Assembly (NCBI RefSeq): GCF_041260155.1
Contig: NC_091940.1
Span: 3,692,001 to 3,756,000, forward strand
Reading direction: 5' to 3'
From: Ptychodera flava
Taxonomy: Eukaryota; Hemichordata; Enteropneusta; Ptychoderidae
Length of the DNA stretch: 64,000 bases
Every line of letters starts with the position of its first letter. The first letter of the stretch is position 1. This document shows, in pieces, positions 13,177-38,822 of this stretch. Made by a program: the position numbers and the translations under genes. The notes below the pieces were generated by a model. That model saw nothing but the letters and a program-made list of their open reading frames with translations. It did not search any database and was not told where the DNA came from.

Positions 13177-27330
<14,154 letters not shown>

Positions 27331-27762
27331 TTTGTCGGAGAATCGACAACAAAATGATACAATGAAGTCGATATTCAGTGGGTCGGTGGTCTGAGTAAAT
27401 ATGTTATTAAAGTTATCAATTTCCGGATATGGGGAATTTTCCAAAGGACGTGTTTTCAACATTTTGCAGAAATCACTCAATCAGGAGACAAGTATGAGGA
27501 AGTAGTTTTCTTAATGCAGTTAATGACGACTGTGATCAGTTACGGAAATTTGATAATCAAATACATTAATACAAATATACATACATCCTTTCATGTACAT
27601 GACCATCCCCACACACAAATACACTAATGCATAGCTATATCACATGCATACACACACATACATACACACATACACACACACATACATACATACACACATA
27701 CATACATACATACATACATACATACATACATACATACATACATACATACATACATACATACG

Positions 27763-27794
<32 letters not shown>

Positions 27795-29285
27795 CGTACT
27801 AACTACATTTGTATTGACACATGTACACACGAATACTGGGATGGCTTGATGGATGCATGCTTGCATGTAAATACGTTTGCATGTGACATGCACTGCTATG
27901 CGTATCAGGGTTTACGTCACTTCTGAGAGTGATCATGTCTGACTTTGTACATTTCTTTTCACAGAAAGCAAGCTGTTGTTTACTTCTGAAGACGACGTTC
28001 CGTATGTCTTGGAGAACTGTTCAGAATATCGGAAAGTCCTAATTAAAGAGCAAGATGGTGCTCGATATGAACTTACGTATCAGTGTGCAGCTATCAGCCT
28101 AAAACGAAATTTATGCCGATACGTCTGAACATTAGCTCCAGGAAATTAGACAAACTCTGTTACTTGATACGATATCATCGTTGATATTTAGATAAAATTA
28201 TTGAGAAGCGAAATGTCAGAGGATGTTGTTTTCTTGTCGGATCTAAACGATTAATTGAAGTACGAGTGACTGAAAAAATGTGATACAGTTTATTCTACTA
28301 ATTATAAGCAAACAATAAATATATAATATTCACCAACATTTCACGAGTTTCATGCAATATAGATATGTTACGAATGGCTTCGTTAACGTACAAAAGCTTT
28401 CATTTTGACACAAAATTGACAAAGAGGTGGCTTGACGTTTTTTCATAACTAAAATGCACATCGTGTCTGTTATCACAGTAAAGCATAGCGTAAAGGGGAC
28501 TTTAGATATTACACGATGGAAGAAAACATAACACTCAATAAGGTAGTGACGTCAAACTAAACGATATCTAAGAATCCACTGTTATAAATGCGTGAAAGAA
28601 AAATGCCAATTACCATGGCAAGGAAATTAAATACAATCCTTCGCGGTGTTTACCACACGGTATGTTAGTTCTACTTCATCTGCCTGTCCTAGGATGCAAT
28701 ATGATAACCCATGTCTTTGCGCTAACTCAAACATTGATCTATAGTTGTCACATTGTAGTTGATACTGTCATGTGACTTGCAACCAGTGTACTCTCGAGAG
28801 TAGATATGAGCATGCGCTCCTCAATCATGAATACGACTCATAGGACCGAAGTTGTGATATAACATATAGTAAAAAACCTGAACGTTTACAGTTCCCTGAA
28901 CACCCAAACACTCAGTACAGGTTGTTTGTGCCACCCAACCAAAGGGAACCCTGATTCCTTGTTTGTTTGTTTATTTGTTTACATGTTACGTATGATTATT
29001 TCTACATACAATAAAGGACCAAGAAAGAGTTGTATTCGTCTTCACGTTTGTCAATGAAGAACAGTGTTTGTTTGCTTTTTGCTTGTTGTTTATGGATATA
29101 ATCAATAAATGATACTTTAAAAAGTTTCCAATCCCATATATAAAATAACGCATACCCCTCCTTTGCCATGAGGAATAAGCACTCATGTGTGTCCACCACT
29201 CTCTCTGAATACTCACCAATTCAGTCTCTAATTCTATCATCAACTTAAGTTGATGACAAATTGAATATTTTGTGCGTTTTAGCAT
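27331..29285. other. Intergenic upstream of the astacin gene
   Basis: Holds the presumed astacin promoter, for which I see no sharp motif, and a (CATA)n array at 27,640-27,790. Beyond that only short open frames without splice signals or known motifs. Nothing else recognised. Confidence 0.5.
27640..27795. repeat. (CATA)n microsatellite
   Basis: About 150 bp of CATA tetranucleotides, preceded by CACA variants. The open frames across it (poly His-Thr-Tyr or Met-Tyr-Val-Cys) are repeat artefacts. Confidence 0.97.
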
Positions 29286-29289
29286 GCAG

Positions 29290-29695
29290 TAGGTAGGTAA
29301 TATAACTGTAGTGGATATATGGAATGGATATATTAAAAAAATTTCAACAGTTGCAGCTTCTGCCTAGTGTTACAAGGTCTATTTGGTTTTGTTTTCTTAT
29401 GCAAATTCAATGGCATTCATACTATTTTTAGATTTTGTCAAAATGATTCCATAATGTTTAATTTTATTATCAACATTAGTAATTTGATGAAACTACAATG
29501 TTATTCATTCATTTTTTTAATTACCTACCAAATTGAGGATTATAAAAAGATTAAAAAATAGCGAACCAAAATCAGATCCTTCCTACAGCCTGTGCAAAAT
29601 TGTCGAAATTTCCCCTCTACTAACCCCGGAACTTTCATGTCCCTCCCCCTAAAATTCCTCCAGCTACCTAGTCATTATTCGTGGATGCAGCCTTA
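29290..29695. mobile_element. Diverged relic of the 17.4-kb Harbinger-like element
   Basis: Shared blocks with 18,700-19,043, in the same order and orientation: 'tcaacagttg(t/c)agct(c/t)ctgcc', 'aa(t/a)ttcaatggcattcata' and 'attttta', then the pyrimidine-rich 'cccc...actttca(a/t)gtccc...aattcctccagc'. The terminal GCGGCC is degraded and the left end is missing. This is a partial, older copy of the same family. Confidence 0.6.
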
Positions 29696-29929
29696 CCTAT
29701 TTGAAATCCTTCGACCTTAAATTGCTTTCGCATTTTTTTCCAAATTACGCACGGGCTTGCTAAATTTTGGAAAGAGTCGCATCTCATCATTCCTAAAACG
29801 AATAAAAAGATAGACAGTTTCCCGAGAGATCTACCCTGTTTCCCGAAGGCAAGTTAACGGAAACACATACTATCATCTTATTTAGCCCAACGGAATCAAC
29901 GTGGCACATATTTTGGCCTTGTTCAATAG

Positions 29930-30281
29930 AGTGTATTACTTTGTTCCAAAAATGTGCGCTTCCAATGTAAACGAACGAATCTGCCGACTATGCGCCCACA
30001 ACAATAGAATGGAACTCGAGATGTGCTATGTCGTCATACGCGCTATATACCGGGAGATCTAACTTTCTACCAATCAGCGTCCAACATTACTGTTCGATCA
30101 CCTTGTCTTCTCTGTCGCTATGCGAAGACAAATAAGCATCGGTCGCACCGCGACGTTCCATACCATGCTGTGTAAACAAACAAGGTAATGTCTCAAGTAC
30201 CACAGTGGGCATACCTGTCGCCTCCTGAAAAAAATTCTTTCGTAAAAATTACAATTTTTGTATAACTTCTCTATATCAACA
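29930..30281 (+). promoter_or_regulatory. Duplicated promoter of the pseudokinase pseudogene
   Basis: This block aligns with 55,105-55,395 upstream of the intact paralogue. Conserved islands include a CCAAT box in CCAATCAGCG (30,070-30,079), a forkhead-type TGTAAACAAACA (30,171-30,182) and 'ctcaagtaccac'. Survival of these motifs in both copies marks them as the likely core promoter of the family. Confidence 0.6.
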
Positions 30282-31337
30282 ATGTTATCAGCTGGAAAAC
30301 GCCTTTGGACAGTTGCTGGGACATGCAGACATATCGTCCGGAACCTCTTCCGCCGCCAATCCTGTGTATCAGGGATCCGGAAGACTGGTGAGCGGCCCGA
30401 ACAAATGGTGAGTGTATTGGCAAGTTTTTATACTAATATGTTTATAGTGAGTGTGTATTAGTGTGTCGATGTGGGTTTATAGCTGTGCAACAATAAGTAA
30501 TCAAACTCACCTTTGTTACTCAACATTTATATGCATTGATACAAACATATAGATCCATAGACTTGTGAATTAATGCTGAGGAAAGTAACGTAGATTTCTA
30601 CCCAGTGTTTTCGTTGCACACATGAAAACATACTTTGTGATATGTGGTTGTTTCAGTGACACTGTGTTTCTTGAGGTTGGACCTATGGACATTATCTACG
30701 TTTTACTTTTGTAGGTTTGCCATTCATCGATCGACGTTCGTTGAAATTTGGTGAAGTTGTCGACGAAGGTCCACTCTGCAAAGTTCACATCGTAACCCGT
30801 AGCAACGATGAGATGAGTGTAAGAGTAATGGACCGCAAATTGCTGGAACATGAGGGCGCAATTCTAAGGTAGGCATACGTACGTTACTGTTTTCTCATCG
30901 ATTTAAAATTCCCTGACGTAATGTGAATCTGACACCTGTATAATTGAATTCCTCAACGCACACAACCTTTATTCATTGACGTATAGACAGACACTGTCAA
31001 ATTGTGTGGTGATGCTTTATCTGTGATATTACAGTGTGCTGCCCGGTTGCGACAGCTTCCCTGTCTTGCATGGTATCACCTCATTGGACGATAACAACTA
31101 TGGTATCGTCCAGGATATGACGTATGGAGAAGACATTGTGATGATGAGATTCAACGGTGACCTGGATGCTTAAGATAGTGATTCTTGCATACCCAGCTCT
31201 GATGTAAAACTAAACAAGAAGTGTTTCCTGAGCGGAAAATGTTAACAAAGCACAGTCTCAGATATTTGTTATTGACAGAAGAGCTGGAATTAATAACACC
31301 ACCACCACCACCATCATCGTCATCTAATCATCATCGC

Positions 31338-31396
<59 letters not shown>

Positions 31397-31633
31397 CATT
31401 TTGCCTTTCTTTCACACATTGAGGACGAATGAACTCGTACTATGTCAAGAATATTTCTTGATGTCAAATACATGGTTCATCTTGGTGACTTTAAAATCGT
31501 TTTCTCTGTGTTTCCATGACTACAGGAGCAGTTCTCTTTGGACGAAAATCTCCAGTTGGCTCACAGCTGTGTGCTGCAGTGGCTCATATGCAGTGTCGGC
31601 ATCGTTCACCAGAATATGTCCTCAACATCATCT
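30282..31633 (+). pseudogene. Truncated duplicate of the 55.4-kb pseudokinase gene
   Basis: Segments homologous to exons 1, 4, 5 and 6 of the intact gene lie at 30,282-30,407, 30,715-30,868, 31,035-31,164 and 31,526-31,633, with intervening introns that also align, so this arose by DNA duplication and not by retroposition. Exons 2 and 3 are missing (the first intron fuses sequence equivalent to introns 1 and 3), which by itself breaks the phase between exons 1 and 4. The donor after the exon-5 equivalent is lost (reads GATGCTTAA, giving an immediate stop), the exon-6 equivalent has small deletions, and there is no exon 7, hence no C-lobe. A (CAT)n tract sits in the same intron as in the intact copy. 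A short product from the first exons cannot be excluded. Confidence 0.85.
31331..31395. repeat. (CAT)n microsatellite in pseudogene intron
   Basis: About 20 CAT units at the position equivalent to 57,268-57,391 in the intact paralogue. It predates the duplication and has since diverged in length and pattern. Confidence 0.9.
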
Positions 31634-31639
31634 GACGGG

Positions 31640-32611
31640 TGTCACCTACTGGTAAATTTCACCATTTTTACAAAAGCATCAAAAAACATGTTTCGAAGGT
31701 AGATATACTGATTTCATGCATTTTCGACCTTGACCTTAATTTTGGAGGGGAAAGTTGAGCTGTTCGTAACTTGCTCTCCCACTGAAATTATGATGCCCAC
31801 TGCACTCCAGTATCTATGATCTGCCCGCTCCCCACAACAATTTCAGCTCCCCACTCCCCTCTCCCCACTACTGAAATTTTCCATTGCCCACTAGATTTAC
31901 ATATTCCCAAAAGTACATTTCATTTACGCAACCATTTACAGTCTTGGAGCTACCCTCTAATTTGCATAATATCCTTTGCGAATCGACCCCCCGCAAAGGT
32001 CAAATCATCAATGGCGGTCCACACAAACATGCGAATCCCGGAAGCATCGTTTTTCCGCTTGCACTGCTAAATTATTGCTGTTCGGGGCAAAATACCAAGG
32101 TAATATTCACTGTTGATGTTTAGCTCTCTCATGGTTTTTGAAATATGTGAAAATAAAGCGAAGAAAATCCAATATGCACGCTGTCTTATTTACGGTGTGG
32201 ATGTTCTGATCGAAGGTCACATCCGACACATGATATGCGGAGGACCAAAATGACAACTTACTGACCTTGAACGGAATTGCCGATTTAACATTTTTTAGTT
32301 ACATCGTTTTGACAGCACTGTGCGAAATTTTAAGATTTTCGTCGGTGGCCTTGCATTTGGGGCAGTGTTGAAATGCACCTGTCATTGTATTGTGGGATCG
32401 ACCATAGGCGTATATGAACACCACAGTACACACGCGTACGATGTAATACTGTGAATCATGGGGGTTTGTATCATACTATGCCACTGTAACGTAGAAGCAT
32501 ACGTGTAAATTCTTTGCAAACGTTGCAAATTAGAACCATGAGGACAAATTATGCCATGAATACGTAGATGAGAGAATAAATTGAAAGTAGCAGCCAGTGA
32601 CAGCCAGATAT
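31640..32611. other. Gap between pseudogene and CXC/PIN unit
   Basis: About 1 kb with no coding signal. It contains the first of two similar 28-bp direct repeats (32,347-32,375), discussed with the unit it flanks. Confidence 0.5.
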
Positions 32612-33160
32612 CTAATCATCGTCACAATCAGAGTTGTACGTTGTTTCAATGTGACCTTCATCATTCCCACCAGATAATTCAATTACATCATTTTCTGTAA
32701 GATCGTACTCCACCTCTTCTTCCTCGATTTCTACTTCATAGTCCTCAATTACAGACACATTCATTTCTTCAAACTCTAGAATATCATCAGGTACAGTGCG
32801 GACATTGTAAATTCCTGCTGTATTTGTGCAGTTTTTACACCTGCAACCAGGGCCACACTGTTTGTCCCTTTTGAAGCACCTGCAAATACGACGGTTGCAG
32901 CCAGTCGTGCATCCGCACCCTGTTGTGTATTCGTATACAGTTTGTTGTACTCGATCAATATTTTCAGGGCTATCCCAAACAATTTCTACAGCATTATTTG
33001 AGACAATTTTAAAACCATATTCATTATAGTCAGGAAGTGATATGTGTGATTTATGTGACTGGTTCCAAATTTTTGAAACAAACCGAGATCTCAGCCAATG
33101 TAAAGAGAGTGCTGTAGGATTCGGTAAGCACTCATTTTCCCCGAGTGTTCTACCCTGAAC
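32612..33160 (-). CDS. C-terminal segment with tesmin/TSO1-like CXC domain
   Basis: Open from about 33,160 to a TAG at 32,612-32,614. It begins with NPTALSLHWLRSRFVSKIWN, continues through an aromatic segment (EYGFKIV, VEIVWDS), then GCGCTTGCNRRICRC ... QCGPGCRCKNC, a cysteine-rich CXC module of the type that binds DNA with zinc in tesmin/TSO1 proteins, and ends in a strongly acidic tail (EDYEVEIEEEEVEYDL ... SDCDDD). The cysteine spacing is complete for one CXC repeat. It would be the DNA-binding end of the unit. Confidence 0.75.
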   Translation of the reverse strand, partial: VQGRTLGENECLPNPTALSLHWLRSRFVSKIWNQSHKSHISLPDYNEYGFKIVSNNAVEIVWDSPENIDRVQQTVYEYTTGCGCTTGCNRRICRCFKRDKQCGPGCRCKNCTNTAGIYNVRTVPDDILEFEEMNVSVIEDYEVEIEEEEVEYDLTENDVIELSGGNDEGHIETTYNSDCDDD

Positions 33161-33197
33161 TGTATTTCTAATTTTTCAATCCAAAGAGTGTGCATGT

Positions 33198-34365
33198 CTA
33201 GGTCATTTGACAACCAGTCTTGTGCTTCATTTCTTTAAACATATCCTCAGGGCTTGAAAATTCCTGAGAAAATTCACTATAGTATCGTTTGAAATACAGA
33301 GTTCCAATTAAACGATAGAAAGCTAAGATGCTGTCATCAGAATCAGTTTGTGCAATACTTCCCACAGCATCAACTGATTTACCAGTGATAAAACTTGCAT
33401 GTTGAAAGAATGTATTCATAAACCCAGCCTTTCCAAATCCCACAAAAAATGACACATAATCACACCCTGAAGTGATAAATAAAGATTGGAGGCTCATTGT
33501 ACGCTCATTATGTGGAATATCAGCCAAATCAGGATCTCTAATAATTGCTTCATGCAATTTGTTCAAACTTAAATATGACAATTTGAAAAATTAGCATTAA
33601 GTTGATAATGATGTCTTTTGTTTTCTGTTGATTCCCATCAAAGTAGTCAAAGTAACCAGAAGACATATAGGGCAAACCTACATGATAGACATCTGTATCC
33701 GGTGAAAATATCATGATTTTTGAATGGCTTGCTTTTATCGCATGAAGCCACACCCTTGTATCCGTTTCTTCATGATTACCATTGAAAACCGTACATTCTA
33801 ACAAATCTGTCTCTTGTGTGATGATGTATGCCTTTCCTTGCCTTTCTCCACTGAAACCACCAACAACTAAAAAGTCATTGTTAGGGCCAAGGTAAGACTT
33901 CACCATCGTTGGCAAATGGTTGCAAAGCAGATTAATTAATGCACGCTTATTTTTCCGTTCAGCTATGAAATTCGCCCAACTTTCTTTTGGCAAGGTGGAG
34001 TTTATATCCATATTTTCATAGATTTTACTCTTAGCATTTTTCTTTACATCCCTCCGTGCCCTTTCAATTGTCTTTGGACTTGGTTTGTCAAATGATAAGG
34101 CATTAGGGTCATCAAAAATTAAATGGACACTATTGGTATTGTTTCTAAAATGGGGCAAGATCCATCGCTTTATCAAATATTGGAAGTAATCTTTTAATGT
34201 TTTGTGATGACTCCTTATAGGTGCCCCTTGAATTACAAACATTCCTTCCAAAATTACAAGATTAGGGGTCCATCCATTTGGCAGATTTTCAAAATTGATA
34301 TTTTCATTTGCATATCTACTTTTGAAAACTTTTGTGGCATTTGATTTAGTTGACTGGTGATACAT
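33198..34365 (-). CDS. PIN/XPG-like nuclease-fold segment
   Basis: Two abutting open segments (34,365-33,550 and 33,581-33,198). Motifs: VHLIFDDPNALSFDKPSP (early acidic strand), RALINLLCNHL, HEETDTRVWLHAIKASHS and IMIFSPDTDVYHVGLPY, then GCDYVSFFVGFGKAGF in the second segment. The E-x-x-DTR ... SPDTDV ... GCDY-x-S-x-x-x-G-x-G-x-x-x series is the acidic-cluster pattern of FEN1/XPG/asteroid-type PIN-like domains, where the aspartates and glutamates hold metal ions. Acidic positions appear retained. Academ-type DNA transposons are known to carry an XPG-type nuclease, which is a possible but unproven parallel. Confidence 0.65.
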
Positions 34366-35350
34366 TGTACCATCAGCATTACAGATTGCCCTTGGGAGGG
34401 GGATAAACTGAATGACTCTATTGGTCTACCAGTTTTAATCGAATGAGCAATCTGTTTTTTGAGACAAAAATCAACAATTTTTTTATCTTGTTCACTGGTT
34501 CGCACTCTTTTCTGTTTTTGCTTTATAGATGAGAAAGTTCGCAGCCTTTTTCTTCTAACAGGTACATTTGTGCTGGGAATATGAAGTAGTCTTGTTTTTA
34601 TGTAGTTATCCAAACCATTTTTCCCAATTTCATAAAAATTTGTAAGGTCTTCATACAGAGATCCATCAGCAGTATCACCACTGAATAACCTTACCAAACC
34701 TTTATTACTCTCAGAATGACAAAATACCATAGAATCACATACTTTTTGATAAAACTTTACACAAATTTCTTCATCAGTCTGTTTTGCTTTAATTTGCTCA
34801 TCTCTACACACATATTTTTGTTTTCTTTTTGATCCTGGCTGTAACTGTTTCTGTAAATTTTCTTGACACTTAGCTCTATAAGGCAAACAAACTGCCAAGT
34901 TATCCAAGAGCTCTGGGGATGGTTTATGTACTGAAGTTTTGACATTGAGGTTTATTAAAGACTCGTGTGCTTCGTCTAAGGCTAGTTCTCTCCATGTTTG
35001 TCCTGTAATTGACACAGAAAAACCACCATCCTTCAAATGACTTAGTATGCTTTCTGGCATCAAAAGCAAGTCCATTAGGTGTTGTGGAAGCAATCGTAAA
35101 TATGTTGGACGATCATATGCATGGAACAAAGGAGCTAACATTTTCAGTGAAGCAACGCGAAGAGTCCAGTTTGAACTTCGGAAGGCAAGATATAGAGAAA
35201 TATAGGCAAAACAGTCCCGATGAAGGAAATTTGACCAAAACTTAAAGTGTCATCTTTCTGACTTCTTTCTCTGATAAAAGCAAAAAAGTCATCCTCCAAG
35301 CCAACAATTGTTTCCTTAAATTCTTGCATCAATTGAGAAATTCTTGGCAA
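34254..35350 (-). CDS. Central 'LDEAHE' segment of the CXC/PIN unit
   Basis: Open segments 35,350-35,144 and 35,141-34,254. Recognisable stretches are LAPLFHAYDRPTYLRLLPQH, GGFSVSITGQTWRELALDEA followed by HESLINLNVK, then a lysine-rich tract and a conserved 'DYIKTRLLHIP'. In the family I recall, this region reads LY-x-A-x-D-x-x-x-Y-x-R ... D-(E/Q)-AHE. The function is unknown. It follows directly upstream of the PIN-like part. Confidence 0.5.
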
Positions 35351-35641
35351 TCCTCATAGAGGTCATTGACCTCCACAGCTGTTTTTAATGCCTCTTTAAA
35401 AATATCCTCACTCTTGATTTGACATTTTAACAAGATGTCATTGGTTTCTCTGTATTTGAGAAATTCCTTTAACTGGTGTCTATAGAAAGCCTCCCATACC
35501 TGGAGTAGGAATTTGTGACATCTTTTAAATTATGACACTGGATAAGAGATGTTAGAAGACCTTCCTCTTTAAATGTCTGTTTAGCAATGTCCTTTAGACC
35601 AGCTTCCATGTAAACTTTGAACAAGACGGGTTGTGTATTTT

Positions 35642-36076
35642 TTAGTATATGCCAATCCCTGGGAATATAATCAACCAGTCCAATTCTTCACTGTATTCTC
35701 TTTTAACCTTGCTCAACAAATCATATGTTTTACCATCTCCTACAAGTATCAGGTATTTCAACCTTTTCCCTATTTCAAAGATAAGATGTAACTTTTCAAT
35801 CACATGTTGAAGTGTGTCAATATTGTCACATGGCTCATTTAAAACACCAAGATAGATTACTTTAGCTTTTTCTGTGTGTGGTGAACTTTGCTGACAAAGA
35901 AAACTTCTCAAGTTTGACAAAGCTGCTTCAGGTTTTAGTGTGTGAGCTGAAAACTTCTGTAAACAGTATAATAACATATTAGACTTCATATTGTTCAAAG
36001 ATTGCTCTTCAATTTCTGTGATTGAAAATTGTTCTATTTTTAAGTTATTTGAAGGAGAGGCAGAGTAAACACTCAT
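35642..36076 (-). CDS. Linker segment, unassigned
   Basis: Open segment of about 144 codons with VIYLGVLNEPCDNIDTLQHV, LHLIFEIGKRLKYLILVGDG, KTYDLLSKVKREYSEELDW and a terminal LIIFPGIG. The alternating hydrophobic strands and 'VGDGKTY' suggest an alpha/beta fold similar to the start of a nuclease or transposase-like domain, but I do not recognise it. It lies between the OTU-like and 'LDEAHE' regions. Confidence 0.4.
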   Translation of the reverse strand: MSVYSASPSNNLKIEQFSITEIEEQSLNNMKSNMLLYCLQKFSAHTLKPEAALSNLRSFLCQQSSPHTEKAKVIYLGVLNEPCDNIDTLQHVIEKLHLIFEIGKRLKYLILVGDGKTYDLLSKVKREYSEELDWLIIFPGIGIY

Positions 36077-36194
36077 CTGCGGTAAAACATGATGACTCTT
36101 GTCAATTTGAGATTTAATTCCTCAAGATCATGTACAGTTTTTCTTTTTTTTGTCATGGATGATCTACTAGTGTCATGAATGTTTGATGCAGCTT

Positions 36195-36808
36195 TTAATA
36201 TTTGCGGCTGGTATATTTCACACATATTTTTTTCAATGAGCTCCCACATATTAATCTCAAATTTATGACATACCAGGGATAAAATGTATTTTCTGCAGTC
36301 CTTGACATGTCAAATAAGTCAATTTTGTCAAACAACCTGTCTTTTGAGACTAGTAGATCAAAATTACATTCAGATTGTTCACACAAAAATATTGGCTCAA
36401 CTGTTTTGAAAATGCTGCCAAATTCATGCAAAAGCATTCCACAACTGTTGAAAACTTTCACTGGACATTTCAACAAATAAGAGATGCAAATCAAGTCTGA
36501 ATAATTGCCAGGAATAGGCTTGTTTGTGAGGGCATCAGCTCTCGCAGTGAAAGTAGGAAATTGCCCTCCAGACAGTAAATATCGTTGATCATTGGTTTGG
36601 ATTGTTTCTTCAAAGTATTCATGAGCTTCATCAGTGCCTAGGACATTAGCAACAACTTTCCTCACCCTTTGTGACAAAGTCCACTCTAAGTCACATAGAT
36701 CATCATCAATAGACAAACAGTCATCTGTTCTTTGACAGGCAAGTAACTTTTCAGATGCACAGGTAGCTATACAACGGAATAAACTATTGTATCTGCCTTA
36801 ATCTTAAT
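36195..36808 (-). CDS. OTU-like domain segment
   Basis: Starts with an OTU-box-like NSLFRCIATCASEKLL, followed by LEWTLSQRVRKVVANVLG (helix after the box), FPTFTARADALTNKPIPGNY, SDLICISYLLKCPVKVFNSC (matching the OTU pattern G-x-x-x-(D/E)-L-x-x-x-x-x-L-x-x-x-(I/V)-x-V-(F/Y)) and a C-terminal NTFYPWYVI where the His box normally sits. The overall succession fits OTU deubiquitinase folds. The Cys box is not canonical, so catalytic activity is doubtful. An OTU-like domain next to a ubiquitin-like one in the same unit is noteworthy. Confidence 0.5.
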
Positions 36809-36930
36809 TAAAGTCAACTCTGAAAATAGCCTTTTCCTAGTACTACCAGAAACAAAATCACTCGATGAATATTTGATAGAGGTTGGTTTGGGTTCTACTG
36901 CCTGATAGGATGTTCCATGAATCCCTCTGT

Positions 36931-37976
36931 TCATAAATTGGGTGTTACTGAAGCATAGGGCTGACCAATATCTATATTGTCAACAGAAACTATGGCAAAT
37001 GCATCAGGCGTGAAAGAAGAAGAAAACTGTTCTTCTAACATCTTTGATACAACTTCATTCATGTGATCCCTCGTAATACATTTGGAACATGTGATACCAA
37101 AGGAATTGAAAATAGTTGACAATTTACTGAGCCACTGTAGGTATCAATACTGTCACTTAATAATAAATGAAGGGGATAGTTACATTCATTGTTTGTCAAA
37201 AACAGCAGATGACATATATTATAAAATATTCCAAGGTATTTTCTATGTTTGAAGTTAGATCCATCTTTGTGAAACCCTATGTACTGTTCTTCCCAGCTGA
37301 ATTTTTTTCTAAAGATTTCCATTCTGTCTGCTTTACTAGCAGTGATCAAAAAAATGAAATTCCATAGAACTGGATCAATATCTTTCACAACATCCTGTAA
37401 TTGCAGGTCTGACAAGTTTGTCTGTAATTTGTGTTTCATAATAAACTTTTGTGCTTGACAGTGAAGTCTATCACACATTTCATCAGCAACAGTAGCTAAA
37501 GTGCAAAGCATGCTGGGAGATTTTGACTTGGCTTCAGAAAGCAGTTGTGTTTGCAATTGACAACATGTTGACTGCAGTTTATCAATTTTGTGTTTTGTAT
37601 CATAGTACAATTTATGCAGTACTTCCCTTGTATTTACTCCAAATCTCATCATAAGCGTTCCATATCCTTTAGAAATATTTCCACCAGATCTGACTGTAGA
37701 ATATGTTATATGATGACCAAATATCCGATTCATCTCAAGTTTAAGAAATGCAGATGATTTACTTGTGTAGTGGTTTAATGGTTTCCCAAGACTTTCAAAG
37801 TTGCCAAATATTTCACATAATATTGTGTCATATCTTTCCTTTGTCTCCTTCAGCAGGAAGGGTTCTTTATTCAAGAGTTTCTCTGCCACATGGCAAGCTA
37901 TTTTACTGAGAGCCACCTCCTCAACGTTGCTTTGGGAACTAAATTCATTTATTTTTTCCTTTAAATCACTGTGCAC
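36931..37976 (-). CDS. Conserved helical core of the CXC/PIN unit
   Basis: Open segments 37,976-37,059 and 37,122-36,931. Contains LNHYTSKSSAFLKLEMNRIF, DIDPVLWNFIFLITASKADR, a segment NNECNYPLHLLLSDSIDTYS and FNSFGITCSKCITRDHM, then FTPDAFAIVSVDNIDIGQP. In the multicopy family the equivalents are 'P-x-LW-x-x-(I/L)-x-x-LT', 'C-x-x-PLH-x-LL-x-D-x-I' and 'DN-x-D'. No enzymatic function is known to me for this part. Confidence 0.5.
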
Positions 37977-38082
37977 CTTTTCAGGGAGGCATTATCAGAA
38001 ACTGTACCATTGTCCTGTCTGACAACATCAAGGGTTCTGTACAATCTCATATAACATGCCATACAAACTGGGCTGTCTGCTC

Positions 38083-38822
38083 TCAATGTACAATAAGTCC
38101 CTCTTCCCTGAAATAGTCAAGCAGAACTTCTGGATTAGGTGGGTGTCTTACTTCTCCCTGTATAATTTTCCGACAATCTGAAATGGCACAGTGCACCCTG
38201 TTTCTCTTCCTCCAAATATTACAGTGTGCATCACAAAGTGAAACAGTGTCAGGGATATTTGACAGTTCTGTGTGTACATGCAACTGGAAAGTAGCCTTAA
38301 ATAGTGTCAAATCATCAATTTTTACCAATGTGCTTGATGTATCACTACAAATAAAGCAAGTCAATATTTTTCGTTTTCTAGAGGAAGACTCACAATGGGC
38401 GATTTGTGCGGAACTACTACAATTTTGAATGATTTCTCTATAATTTTTTCACATGCTGTGCATATACAGTCTCTATCAGACAATCTATATTCTTCAAGGA
38501 GCCAACCTTTGAAAAAAACATCTTTATTAATTTTATGATACCATCTAGAGGTTGATTCACAACTACATCGTGCACATGGACCACATACTTCTTTTTCTGG
38601 ATGACATTTCTCAGCCAATGATTTGACACCTCCAAAACCTGAAATGTTCACAGTAATTAGCTGTGGAAGTGGTAATGGAATTACATTGAACAACGGTTTT
38701 CCTTCAGATAACAACTTAAACTTGTCTTTGTGCAAACCAGTCATCTTAGATATACTTTCCTGTAGATCTTTTACCTGGCATGATCTTATTGACACTGTAA
38801 AGACTTTTCCAGTAAACAACAC
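38083..38822 (-). CDS. Ubiquitin-like plus cysteine-rich segment
   Basis: Two overlapping open segments. The first starts with VFTVSIRSCQVKDLQESISK and KMTGLHKDKFKLLSEGKPLF, which has the strand-helix-strand layout of ubiquitin-like folds (hydrophobic strand, 'V-x-x-L-x-x-x-I-x-x-x-TG-x-x-x-x-x-F-x-LL-x-x-GK-x-L'). It is followed by CGPCARCSCES, DCICTACEKII and, in the second segment, CFICSDTSST, SLCDAHCNIW and RKRNRVHC, a row of CxxC pairs likely to bind zinc. The ubiquitin-like call is by pattern only. Confidence 0.45.

Noticed and set aside
27624-27893. Poly-Tyr/Val/Cys and poly-His/Thr open frames
   Set aside because: Translation of a (CATA)n microsatellite.
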